Part shown: positions 1 through 5,998 of the stretch, in pieces
Numbering within the stretch: the first letter of the stretch is position 1
Layout of the letters: each line of letters starts with the position of its first letter
From: CAYRVF01 sp964427535
GTDB taxonomy: Bacteria > Chloroflexota > Ktedonobacteria > Ktedonobacterales > JADMIN01
Length of the DNA stretch: 9,356 nt
Assembly (NCBI GenBank): GCA_964427535.1
Contig: CAYRVF010000160.1
Span: 1 to 9,356 of the forward strand
Reading direction: 5' to 3'
Notes under the pieces: model-generated
Database searches by the model: none
What the model saw: the letters and a program-made list of their open reading frames with translations, nothing else
Told to the model about the DNA's origin: nothing
Position numbers and translations under genes: made by a program

Positions 1-54
1 AACCCGCGACCTTCTCCTTGGCAAGGAGACGCTCTACCCCTGAGCCACTCCCGC
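1..54 (-). tRNA. tRNA-Gly (anticodon GCC), 5' portion, cut by window edge
   Basis: Read on the minus strand, the gene begins at base 54 with GCGGGAG (acceptor 5' strand). A D-arm of the GGCTCAGGGGTAGAGC type follows, then an anticodon arm CTCCT-TGCCAAG-GAG type with loop TTGCCAA, giving anticodon GCC for glycine. The variable region and first half of the T arm (GCGGGTT) follow before the sequence leaves the window, so the T-loop, 3' acceptor strand and any CCA are not visible. It decodes GGC/GGT codons. It has its own promoter immediately upstream (116-145), so it is probably transcribed independently of the protein genes to its right. The identity is clear; only the missing 3' part prevents a full structural check. 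Confidence 0.95.
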
Positions 55-115
55 ATGTGTCGGAGCACTTGCGTGCCGCCACATCTGCGTGCCGCGCTCC
101 CGCGTCGGCCTCAGA

Positions 116-145
116 ACTATACTACAGCACGGCAACGTATGTCAA
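116..145 (-). promoter_or_regulatory. sigma-70-type promoter of the tRNA-Gly gene
   Basis: On the minus strand a perfect -35 box TTGACA (145 to 140) is followed after 18 bases by TATAGT (121 to 116), five of six matches to the -10 consensus. The predicted transcription start is near base 108, about 54 bases ahead of the mature tRNA 5' end, so a short 5' leader would be removed by RNase P. The quality of both boxes and the position directly before a tRNA gene make this one of the best promoter calls in the window. Confidence 0.7.
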
Positions 146-188
146 GCATTACTGAGCGAGCGCATATCTGCGCACATGAGGCCACCAT

Positions 189-1277
189 CTACCGGCGCGG
201 CAAGCTCGCCTCGAAGTCTACGATCTCCTCCAGTCCGACGAGCACGCCGAACTCCAGGTCGAACTCGCGCACCTCGCCGGGGGCGATCTGCTGCAACGTG
301 CCAAGCTCGCGCTCCTTGCAGCGCCCCAGCGTGTGGCAGTTGGCAGGCTCTATCGCCGTCACATAGTCTCCCTCGCCAAGCTGCTTCCACTGCACCAGAT
401 TCCACAGCTGGTCTTTGCGCCAGCGGACCGACAAGCCGATGCCGCGTCCGAAGGGGAGCTCAAGCGCCTCGTTGACCATGGCCGCCTGGCACCAGCCCTC
501 CTCGTCGGCGCGCACGTCGTGCCAGTAGTTCAGCTCCTGCCAGCCACGTTCGGGCGCACGGAAGCGGGTGTACTCTGGCAACAGCGCGCGCGATCGCTCG
601 TCCTTTGGTTCCACCGTCTCGTCGCTGATCAGCAGCCGCGCGTCCGGACCAAGCAACGGGAACCCAGCATTACAGTGATAGAGCAGCATAAACGGCGAGA
701 CGCTATCACCCTCGTTCACCACACGGTCATGCAGCGTGATCGTCCGGGTGCCGGCTCGCGCGCTGATCTCGCGGGTGAGGGTCAAGTCTTCCGCGAAGAC
801 GCGCGACTCGCGCATCGTGCCGCGGGCGCGCAGTACATATTCGTCCCCGTCCCACTCGCCTTCAGCAGAGACCTGCGAGGCGGGCGTGTTGCCAATGCGC
901 CCATGCAGCCCAAGCTGCTCGCCGTCGTCGTCGCACGGCTGTCCCACTTGCGTTAGCCCACATGTGGTAATCAGCCCGCCGAAGAACGAACGCAGCCACC
1001 CAGAGCCTCGTGGATCGTAGTATTGCGGGCCAACGACGCCATTACGCGAAAACCACGTCAGCGGCACACCACGATATTCGAGATACGGCACGTCCATACA
1101 CAGATCGGGGAGCACCGCGAAGCGCAGCCCATCGCCGCAATTGAAGTCGATCGACTGCACGCCATCCGCCCTGCCACCGAGCAGCCGCGACTCCCGCACG
1201 CCCGCGATTTGTTCCATCCGTCCTACACGAGCCAGCAGTTCCTCGCGCGTCCAGTGTCGTCCAAACAGATGGGGCAT
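189..1277 (-). CDS. DUF4432 family protein (aldose 1-epimerase-like)
   Basis: This 362-residue protein resembles the DUF4432 family, a branch of the galactose-mutarotase-like beta-sandwich superfamily that binds sugars. Visible features are a segment with GLITTCGLTQVGQP (about 101-114), a conserved His-Gly-Arg (125-127), the strand LLYHCNAGFPLL (198-209) with His201 and Asn203, and TAIEPANC (307-314) with Glu310. In aldose epimerases a histidine and a glutamate serve as general acid and base, so His201 and Glu310 are plausible equivalents; this is inference, and the substrate is unknown. Length is normal for the family and there is no signal peptide, so it is probably cytoplasmic. The ATG at 1277 is preceded by GAAGG about nine bases upstream and by a closer GAGG. 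It lies 79 bases downstream of a small membrane protein gene on the same strand with no clear terminator between, so the two may be cotranscribed. Family call firm, function not. Confidence 0.85.
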   Translation of the reverse strand: MPHLFGRHWTREELLARVGRMEQIAGVRESRLLGGRADGVQSIDFNCGDGLRFAVLPDLCMDVPYLEYRGVPLTWFSRNGVVGPQYYDPRGSGWLRSFFGGLITTCGLTQVGQPCDDDGEQLGLHGRIGNTPASQVSAEGEWDGDEYVLRARGTMRESRVFAEDLTLTREISARAGTRTITLHDRVVNEGDSVSPFMLLYHCNAGFPLLGPDARLLISDETVEPKDERSRALLPEYTRFRAPERGWQELNYWHDVRADEEGWCQAAMVNEALELPFGRGIGLSVRWRKDQLWNLVQWKQLGEGDYVTAIEPANCHTLGRCKERELGTLQQIAPGEVREFDLEFGVLVGLEEIVDFEASLPRR

Positions 1278-1356
1278 GTCCTCGAACCTTCACTACGCAT
1301 CAAAGCAACCTACGCGCGACGTTGGAGCGTGCCAACCGTGCCGAACATGACGCCTG

Positions 1357-1869
1357 TTACGCGCGCACCATCGCGAGAAACTCGTGCGGTGTGGCGCCGA
1401 ACCGCTCGCGCAGAAACGCCTGCCCGCCCTCAGTGAAGATGACCATCGCGCCCGACGCGACACTGCGATGCACCCGCGCCAGCACGCGTGCCTCACCCCA
1501 AAGCGGAAAGCGGTGATCCCACACAATGAGCGCCACGCGTACCACAGAGAAGACGGCCACGAGCACTACCAGCACGGCCAAGTGGTCGCCCAGCGCGGTG
1601 CCGAGTCCGGTAATCGGAGCGGGCTGGATGAGGAACAGGCTGGCGTAACTCACACACACCAGCGCGAGGGCAGCCCACAGCAACTGCGCGAATATCTGTC
1701 GGGGCCGTGGCTCGTCCAGTCCCACGGCGCTGATGCCGAGCGGACCGAGGCTCCAGCAGATCAAAGACCTGTCGCGCGCGATCGCGGTTGCCCAATACGC
1801 GACGTGATAGACCGCCACCCACACAATCACCGTCGAGACCAAGTATAGCAGGCTAACGTGAAGATCCAC
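1357..1869 (-). CDS. hypothetical four-helix membrane protein
   Basis: I do not recognise a family. The 170-residue product has about four hydrophobic segments (roughly residues 4-29, 36-51, 60-82 and 94-117), then a soluble C-terminal tail of about 50 residues with mixed charge (including EARVLARVHR and RERFGATPHEFL). The arginine cluster after helix 1 (ARDR) and the basic tail suggest both face the cytoplasm. No catalytic or ligand-binding motif is evident. I chose the GTG at 1869 because GGGAGG lies six bases upstream and the protein then opens almost directly with a hydrophobic helix. The reading frame stays open to an ATG at 1986, but that would add 39 polar residues without a good ribosome site. 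The gene is divergent from trxB and may be the first gene of an operon with the DUF4432 gene. It is probably real because the hydrophobic pattern is coherent. Confidence 0.65.
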   Translation of the reverse strand: MDLHVSLLYLVSTVIVWVAVYHVAYWATAIARDRSLICWSLGPLGISAVGLDEPRPRQIFAQLLWAALALVCVSYASLFLIQPAPITGLGTALGDHLAVLVVLVAVFSVVRVALIVWDHRFPLWGEARVLARVHRSVASGAMVIFTEGGQAFLRERFGATPHEFLAMVRA

Positions 1870-1875
1870 TCGGGG

Positions 1876-1881
1876 CCTCCC
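1876..1881 (-). promoter_or_regulatory. Shine-Dalgarno site fixing the GTG start at 1869
   Basis: The minus strand reads GGGAGG here, six bases before the GTG at 1869. It is the main reason for preferring this start over the upstream ATG of the same frame. Confidence 0.6.
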
Positions 1882-2056
1882 GTCGGAATTGAGCTGGTGT
1901 GCCAATGGCAGCGGACGCGTGTAGGAGGAGCGACGCCGTACTGTACGAAGCGGCACGACACGGAATGCCTGCCACGACTGCAGCACAACATTGTCGCTGC
2001 TCTACGCCATCACCCCTACAAAGTACTACGCGCCGCGCCGCCAAGATGTTGTCCCA

Positions 2057-2086
2057 AGTGTAGCGACACGGCGCGCGACGGGTCAA
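2057..2086 (-). promoter_or_regulatory. candidate promoter for the membrane protein / DUF4432 genes
   Basis: The minus strand reads TTGACC (2086 to 2081), an 18-base spacer, and TACACT (2062 to 2057), matching five and four of six consensus bases. Predicted transcription would start near 2050 and leave a leader of about 180 bases before the GTG at 1869. The same 18-base spacing is seen at the other promoters proposed in this window. Confidence 0.4.
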
Positions 2087-2109
2087 GCCTGCGAGAGGAA
2101 TGCCTCGTA

Positions 2110-2139
2110 TTCACATACCCTACCCCCGTATGGTATAAT
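2110..2139 (+). promoter_or_regulatory. promoter of trxB
   Basis: A -35 box TTCACA (2110-2115, five of six) is followed after 18 bases by a perfect -10 box TATAAT (2134-2139). Transcription would start near 2146, giving an untranslated leader of about 100 bases before trxB. No other good plus-strand promoter is seen between here and the start codon; a second TATAGT at 2154-2159 has no fitting -35 box. Confidence 0.65.
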
Positions 2140-2182
2140 GAACGTAAACATGCTATAGTATGAGACGGCATGCGATGCGGCC

Positions 2183-2196
2183 TATCTGCCCAGATA
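2183..2196. repeat. perfect 6-2-6 palindrome in the trxB leader
   Basis: TATCTG, two bases, CAGATA form a perfect inverted repeat about 37 bases downstream of the predicted trxB start of transcription. Position and symmetry would suit a dimeric repressor acting as a roadblock, or a short RNA hairpin (five pairs with a four-base loop). No regulator gene lies in the window to match it. The symmetry is seen directly; any regulatory role is inference. Confidence 0.35.
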
Positions 2197-2230
2197 TGTC
2201 GGAGACCGGTGCTAGAACACGGGTCAGCGC

Positions 2231-2246
2231 AGGAAGGACAATGTAG
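2231..2246 (+). promoter_or_regulatory. trxB ribosome site with an overlapping ATG-TAG start-stop
   Basis: The SD-like AGGAAGGA (2231-2238) is followed after two bases by ATG TAG (2241-2246), and the real trxB ATG comes two bases later at 2249. Spacing to the trxB ATG is ten bases, on the long side; spacing to the first ATG is short. The minimal start-stop could compete for initiation or simply be chance. Confidence 0.4.
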
Positions 2247-2248
2247 TC

Positions 2249-3283
2249 ATGGCAAACGAATCGAATAACACCGTATACGATGTGGTCATCGTCGGCTCGG
2301 GTCCAGCGGGATATACCGCGGCGATCTACGCGGCACGCGCCAACCTGCGCACACTGGTCATTCAGGGGAGCCAGTATGGCGGCCAGCTCATGATCACGAG
2401 CGAGGTCGAGAACTACCCTGGATTCGAGGAGGGCATCCTCGGCCCCGAGGTGATGGAGAAGTTCGAGGCCCAGGCCCGACGCTTCGGGGCGGAGATGATC
2501 GCGCGCGATGTCACCAAGGTCGACTTCTCGCAGCGTCCGTTCACCCTCGAAACTGACGACGGCGAGCGCTATAAGGGCTCCAGCGTGATAGTCGCGACGG
2601 GAGCGAGCGCCAAGTGGCTCGGCCTGCCCAACGAGGCACGCTTGCAGGGTCGAGGAGTGAGCGGCTGCGCGACGTGTGACGGGCCATTCTTCCGTAACAA
2701 GACCCTGGCGGTCGTCGGTGGCGGCGATACCGCGATGGAAGAGGCGCTGTTCCTGACCAAGTATGCCTCGCAGGTCTACCTGATTCACCGGCGTGATTCG
2801 TTCCGCGCGAGCAAGATCATGCAGCGGCGCGCCCGCGAGAACCCGAAGATCACCATTCGCTACAACACCGCGATCGACGACGTGATCGGCGAGAATGCCG
2901 TCGAAGGCCTCGTGGTCCGCGATGTCGAGACCGGCGCGACGGAAACGCTTCCCGTGCAGGGATTTTTCGTCGCGATTGGCCACCAGCCGAACACAGAAAT
3001 CTTCCGTGGTGTGCTGGATATGGATGCGGTGGGCTACATTCGGCAGCATTCGCACACGATGACGAACGTGCCGGGTGTCTTCTCCGCTGGCGACGTGAGC
3101 GATCACCGCTATCGCCAGGCGGTCACGGCCGCGGGCGACGGATGCCGGGCGGCGATCGACGCGGAGCGCTGGCTGGAAGCCCAGCATGAGCTTGACGAGA
3201 CCAAGGTACACGACGCGCGCGATTGGGGCGTCATTCCTCAGAACGCCACAGAAGAGTCGACCGAGCTCACGCCGCTCCCATAA
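2249..3283 (+). CDS. trxB: thioredoxin reductase (NADPH, FAD-dependent)
   Basis: It reduces oxidised thioredoxin with NADPH through FAD and a redox-active disulfide, supplying cytoplasmic reducing power for ribonucleotide reductase, peroxiredoxins and protein repair. The 344 residues show every signature of the low-molecular-weight class. The N-terminal FAD site is GSGPAG (16-21), and GGQLMITSEVENYPG covers 44-58. The active site is C140-A-T-C143, the NADPH fold is GGGDTAMEEA (157-166), HRRDSFRA (180-187) contacts the NADPH 2'-phosphate, and the C-terminal FAD motif is GDVSDHRYRQAVTAAGDG (281-298). The C-terminus runs about 20-30 residues past the usual end as an acidic tail. The ATG at 2249 follows AGGAAGGA (2231-2238) at ten bases; an ATG-TAG pair lies between. 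No thioredoxin gene is adjacent, and a strong terminator shows a single-gene transcript. The HRRDxxRA motif argues against a ferredoxin-NADP or NADH-type relative. Identity is secure. Confidence 0.97.
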   Translation: MANESNNTVYDVVIVGSGPAGYTAAIYAARANLRTLVIQGSQYGGQLMITSEVENYPGFEEGILGPEVMEKFEAQARRFGAEMIARDVTKVDFSQRPFTLETDDGERYKGSSVIVATGASAKWLGLPNEARLQGRGVSGCATCDGPFFRNKTLAVVGGGDTAMEEALFLTKYASQVYLIHRRDSFRASKIMQRRARENPKITIRYNTAIDDVIGENAVEGLVVRDVETGATETLPVQGFFVAIGHQPNTEIFRGVLDMDAVGYIRQHSHTMTNVPGVFSAGDVSDHRYRQAVTAAGDGCRAAIDAERWLEAQHELDETKVHDARDWGVIPQNATEESTELTPLP

Positions 3284-3322
3284 GAGACGGTTTGCACGCG
3301 GAAGATAGGATACAGTTGGACG

Positions 3323-3351
3323 AAGGAGGGCCGGGTTGGCCCTCCTTTTTT
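3323..3351 (+). terminator. intrinsic terminator of trxB
   Basis: A perfect ten-pair stem AAGGAGGGCC / GGCCCTCCTT with a five-base loop GGGTT is followed by a run of six T (3346-3351). It lies 40 bases after the trxB stop codon and separates trxB from the sigma-factor operon. Confidence 0.92.
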
Positions 3352-3575
3352 GTGCCTCGGGCTACCCCATAGTGTCCCTTGCGCTGCCGTCTATTCGCGG
3401 TTGGCAAAATCCCTGAAACACTTCTTGCCTGCCGCTTCATCTCTACTCAGGGAGGTCTAATAGGTCGCGGCAGGAGGAGAACCAGCGCAATGCGTCCACT
3501 GCACAGCGGGCATCAGCGAACGGGACTGTCGCTCGATGCTCCGCGGGCAGTGGATAGCCAGGAGACACGAACGCC

Positions 3576-3581
3576 AGGAGG
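3576..3581 (+). promoter_or_regulatory. Shine-Dalgarno site AGGAGG before the GTG at 3589
   Basis: A perfect AGGAGG lies seven bases before GTG 3589, the best SD and spacing in the operon. A rival site, also AGGAGG-like (3472-3480), precedes ATG 3490 with spacing of 9 to 12 bases, so the start is not settled. Confidence 0.5.
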
Positions 3582-3588
3582 GAGTGGG

Positions 3589-4137
3589 GTGGTGGAAGGG
3601 GACGGTTTTGCGCACGTCGTCGAGGAACACGTCCCCGCGATGATTCGCGTCGCCGCTGCGCTCATCGGCACAGCCGACGCGGAAGACGCGACACAGGAAG
3701 CGATCATGCGTGCCTGGCAGGCATGGTCGAGTCTACGCGAAACAGGCTCGCTGCGCGCGTGGCTGCTCCGCATTACCGTGAACGTTTGTCGCGACTGGCA
3801 GCGCGGCCGCTTTGGGACCCGGCGCCGCCTGACAGAAACCCTCGATGACCACCCGATGGCGGACGCGCTCGCGACTTTCCTGGACGACCCCGGCACCAGC
3901 GACCACACCGGCGCGCTCGACTTGCGCCGGGCGGTCAATTCGCTCGACGAGGACATGCGCGTCATCGTCGTGCTCCGCTACTACGCTGGTATGGATGCGT
4001 CGGTGATCGGCGCCTCCCTCTCAATACCTCCCGCGACTGTCCGGACACGACTCCGTCGCGCGCTTCGCCAGCTTCGCGAGCGCCTCGACGGGCCACATAC
4101 CTCGAGCACGTCTCTTCAGCGGGAAGGGGAGCGCTGA
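3589..4137 (+). CDS. ECF-type RNA polymerase sigma factor (sigma-70 family)
   Basis: An alternative sigma factor that directs RNA polymerase to its own promoter set, usually under an anti-sigma protein. From GTG 3589 it has 182 residues, typical for the class. Region 2 spans about 7-75, with the core-binding helix DAEDATQEAIMRAW (30-43) and the -10 recognition stretch LRAWLLRITVNVCRDWQR (55-72). After a linker of about 40 residues, region 4 (about 115-166) carries a helix-turn-helix around MDASVIGASLSIPPATVRTRLRR for the -35 element. There is no region 3, as expected. I prefer GTG 3589 because AGGAGG sits seven bases upstream and the 33 residues gained by starting at ATG 3490 look non-conserved, with looser codon third-position GC. 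ATG 3490 (215 residues) also has an SD and cannot be excluded. The stop overlaps the next gene's ATG by one base, which implies translational coupling to a likely anti-sigma partner. No extra C-terminal sensor domain is present. Confidence 0.9.
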   Translation: MVEGDGFAHVVEEHVPAMIRVAAALIGTADAEDATQEAIMRAWQAWSSLRETGSLRAWLLRITVNVCRDWQRGRFGTRRRLTETLDDHPMADALATFLDDPGTSDHTGALDLRRAVNSLDEDMRVIVVLRYYAGMDASVIGASLSIPPATVRTRLRRALRQLRERLDGPHTSSTSLQREGER

Positions 4138-5846
4138 TGTCGGATGAGCGCTACTATCCTGAGCGATCCAGCGATGCCTCGGACAGCCTGCCTGCTGAAC
4201 TGGCAGGTGTCCAGGCCCGGCTCGAATCTGATGGCGCTGTATGGCGTCAGTCTGTGCCCCCGCCGGAGCGCGTCGTCGACCATCTCCATACGACCTATCC
4301 GGCGGATGCACTGCCAGCGCATCCACGAATGGACCAGATGACGCGCCTCTCGCGACTTATCACAGGTCCGTCGGCGGTCAACGCCTCCATTGCCCCTCGC
4401 CGGCCGCTCGGGCTTGCCGCCAGTGTTGCCGTCATCGCGATCGTCGCGCTGATGGGCGTACTCCTGCATAACGCTTTGCAGAACCGGCCAACCTCAATTG
4501 CGACGCAACGTACCTCAACTCCAACTCTCCCACAGGCGACAGCCACGACGACGCCAGGCAGGCAGCAAAGCAGCCAGGACTGGCTTCTTCGCCCTGGGCT
4601 CGTGCTACCCAACGGATTCAACTACATCCAGATGCCGCCGACAATCGCGCCGAGTGATCCGAGCGTCATCTACCGTATCACCGGCACTCCAGCCCGGCTC
4701 AGCCGCACCGACGACGACGGTGGGGCATGGACGGCGCTTCCCTGGCCGGCGGACATCTCGCAATACGGCGGAGAGCAGATGTTTGTAAGCCCGCTCGACC
4801 CGCACGTCGTCTTTCTCACGCTGCTGATGCAGGATGCCAGCGTGACCGAAGCGAACTGCCCTTCACTGCAGGGGAGTCAACAGGCACGCGTCACCGGAGG
4901 TGGAGTGTTGCCGCTCAGCTTAACCGGAGGCTTCATCTCGTGCAGCTACCAGTACGTCAGTACCGACGGCGGCGCGCACTGGAGCCCGCTCCATCTGCCG
5001 GTGAGTGGCGTGCTTGCCCGTCCGCTCTCAATGAACCCGGCGCTCTGGCAGCCCGGCCCGGTGTACGCGCAGGGCAGTGTCCTCTATTCGCTGGCGAACT
5101 GCGGCCTCAGCTGCTCCGGGCCGGGTAGCCGCATTGTTCGTAGCACTGACGGCGGCTCGACGTGGACACTCGCGGACGGTGACATCCGCGCGACCGGCGC
5201 GCACATCTGCGATATGGCTGTCGCACCAACAGGGAGCGTCGTGTTCGCGATCACCGCCAGCGATGCATGTTCACGGGACACGCTTCCGCCGCTCACGCTC
5301 TGGCGCAGCTTAAATGGTGGGGCAAGCTGGCTCCGTGTCGGGCCAACGCCGAGCGCGAATGTCACTGGGCTCACCGTCGTTGACACGTCCGACCCAACAC
5401 GCCCGTTGCTATACGCCTACATGCCAGCCTCGAAGGCGATCCCGCACACGGTGCAGGTGGTCGACTCGCCGGACGCGCTGCAGGTCAGCGCCGACCTCGG
5501 AGCGCACTGGTCGCACGCGCCAACGACGGGCTTCCCAAACGCATCAGCGCCAGCCAACCCGCTCGGCACGCTCCACGATGGCTCGGTCGTCGTGGCCGTG
5601 AGCACGGCGAACTCTAACGGAGGCGTGTCAGAGAGGTTTTATGCCTGGAAGTCTGGGGACACATCCTGGCGGCAAGTGGCCGCGCAGGTGGACAACCCCG
5701 TCACACAGGTGCTCATCATCCCTACGAAAGCGGGACACGACGCCTTCTGGGCACTGACACAGATCACGTCGCCGGTCTTCACTCCAGCAGCAGGACGAGC
5801 CGCCGACCAACCGAATGCCATCGCCATTGTAGAGTACGGCGGGTAA
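4137..5846 (+). CDS. membrane-anchored Asp-box (BNR) propeller protein, putative anti-sigma/sensor
   Basis: Seen: 569 residues in four parts. These are a polar N-terminus (1-90) without cysteine, one membrane helix (about 91-112), a Ser/Thr/Gln-rich linker (about 118-146), and a large outer domain with Asp-box repeats at TDDDGGAW (191-198), STDGGAHW (275-282), STDGGSTW (336-343), SLNGGASW (391-398) and SADLGAHW (451-458). A degenerate SGDTSW lies at 506-511. Such boxes mark beta-propeller blades of sialidase, VPS10 or Ycf48-like folds. No FRIP-type sialidase arginine motif is visible, so catalysis is doubtful. Six cysteines, all in the propeller, may pair as disulfides. Inferred: N-inside topology and the one-base overlap with the ECF sigma gene suggest that residues 1-90 hold the sigma factor and the propeller senses an external ligand. 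However, no HxxxCxxC anti-sigma zinc motif exists. The start ATG 4137 has GGGAAGGGGA about six bases upstream. Alternatively it is an unrelated exported propeller. Structure is confident, role is not. Confidence 0.85.
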   Translation: MSDERYYPERSSDASDSLPAELAGVQARLESDGAVWRQSVPPPERVVDHLHTTYPADALPAHPRMDQMTRLSRLITGPSAVNASIAPRRPLGLAASVAVIAIVALMGVLLHNALQNRPTSIATQRTSTPTLPQATATTTPGRQQSSQDWLLRPGLVLPNGFNYIQMPPTIAPSDPSVIYRITGTPARLSRTDDDGGAWTALPWPADISQYGGEQMFVSPLDPHVVFLTLLMQDASVTEANCPSLQGSQQARVTGGGVLPLSLTGGFISCSYQYVSTDGGAHWSPLHLPVSGVLARPLSMNPALWQPGPVYAQGSVLYSLANCGLSCSGPGSRIVRSTDGGSTWTLADGDIRATGAHICDMAVAPTGSVVFAITASDACSRDTLPPLTLWRSLNGGASWLRVGPTPSANVTGLTVVDTSDPTRPLLYAYMPASKAIPHTVQVVDSPDALQVSADLGAHWSHAPTTGFPNASAPANPLGTLHDGSVVVAVSTANSNGGVSERFYAWKSGDTSWRQVAAQVDNPVTQVLIIPTKAGHDAFWALTQITSPVFTPAAGRAADQPNAIAIVEYGG

Positions 5847-5877
5847 GCGGTTCGGTCGCCACCTTCAGCAGCTTTGC

Positions 5878-5925
5878 GACTCCGGCCCCCTCCCGTTTGC
5901 TGCGGAGGAGGCCGGAGTCGTTTTT
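5878..5925 (+). terminator. intrinsic terminator of the sigma/propeller operon
   Basis: A ten-pair stem GACTCCGGCC (5878-5887) / GGCCGGAGTC (5910-5919) continues after a one-base mismatch with CCTCC / GGAGG, and is followed by G and five T (5921-5925). It lies 31 bases after the propeller gene. On the opposite strand there is no T run, so it would be at most a weak stop for the convergent aminopeptidase gene, which ends at 5999. Confidence 0.88.
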
Positions 5926-5998
5926 ACAATTGTGCGCGCCCTCAGGCACAACCAGAAACGCGCACCATGGGATAGCTTTGACAGCGGCGACTACTCGG

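Larger units (their letters stand above)
1870..2248. other. divergent intergenic region between the membrane protein gene and trxB
   Basis: This 379-base stretch holds no convincing gene. Small open frames on both strands lack coherent protein character and ribosome sites. It contains a candidate minus-strand promoter near 2057-2086 for the membrane protein gene, a good plus-strand promoter at 2110-2139 for trxB, and a 14-base palindrome in the trxB leader at 2183-2196. The two promoters sit nearly back to back, so a regulator bound between them could affect both. Confidence 0.6.
3284..3588. other. intergenic region between trxB and the sigma-factor gene
   Basis: Besides the trxB terminator, this stretch should carry the promoter of the sigma operon, but I find no convincing sigma-70 pair and no clear ECF-type GGAAC / CGT pair. 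TTGGCA at 3401-3406 lacks a partner -10 box at a usual distance. If translation begins at the alternative ATG at 3490, the last 99 bases would be coding. Confidence 0.5.

Noticed and set aside
1..145. Integration site at the tRNA-Gly gene
   Set aside because: No integrase gene or duplicated tRNA end is visible in the window, and the tRNA 3' end lies outside it.
160..173. Hairpin GCGCA-TATC-TGCGC as a terminator of the DUF4432 gene
   Set aside because: Only five pairs and no T run on the minus strand; it also lies just before the tRNA promoter.
333..956. Plus-strand open frame opposite the DUF4432 gene
   Set aside because: Overlaps a coherent 362-residue protein on the other strand and shows no domain or ribosome site.
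2153..3211. Long open frame (352 codons) antisense to trxB
   Set aside because: The plus-strand protein has every thioredoxin reductase motif. The antisense frame is a by-product of high GC and lacks family features and an SD.
3401..3428. Sigma-54-like promoter (TGGCA ... TTGC) before the sigma-factor gene
   Set aside because: The distance between the GG and GC elements is 22 bases rather than the required 10.
4137..5846. Active sialidase
   Set aside because: Asp-boxes are present but no FRIP-type arginine motif or clear catalytic set is visible, and the protein sits in an ECF sigma operon.
5930..5951. Inverted repeat TTGTGC / GCACAA as a terminator of the aminopeptidase gene
   Set aside because: Six pairs with a ten-base loop and no following T run on the minus strand, so it cannot be called a terminator.
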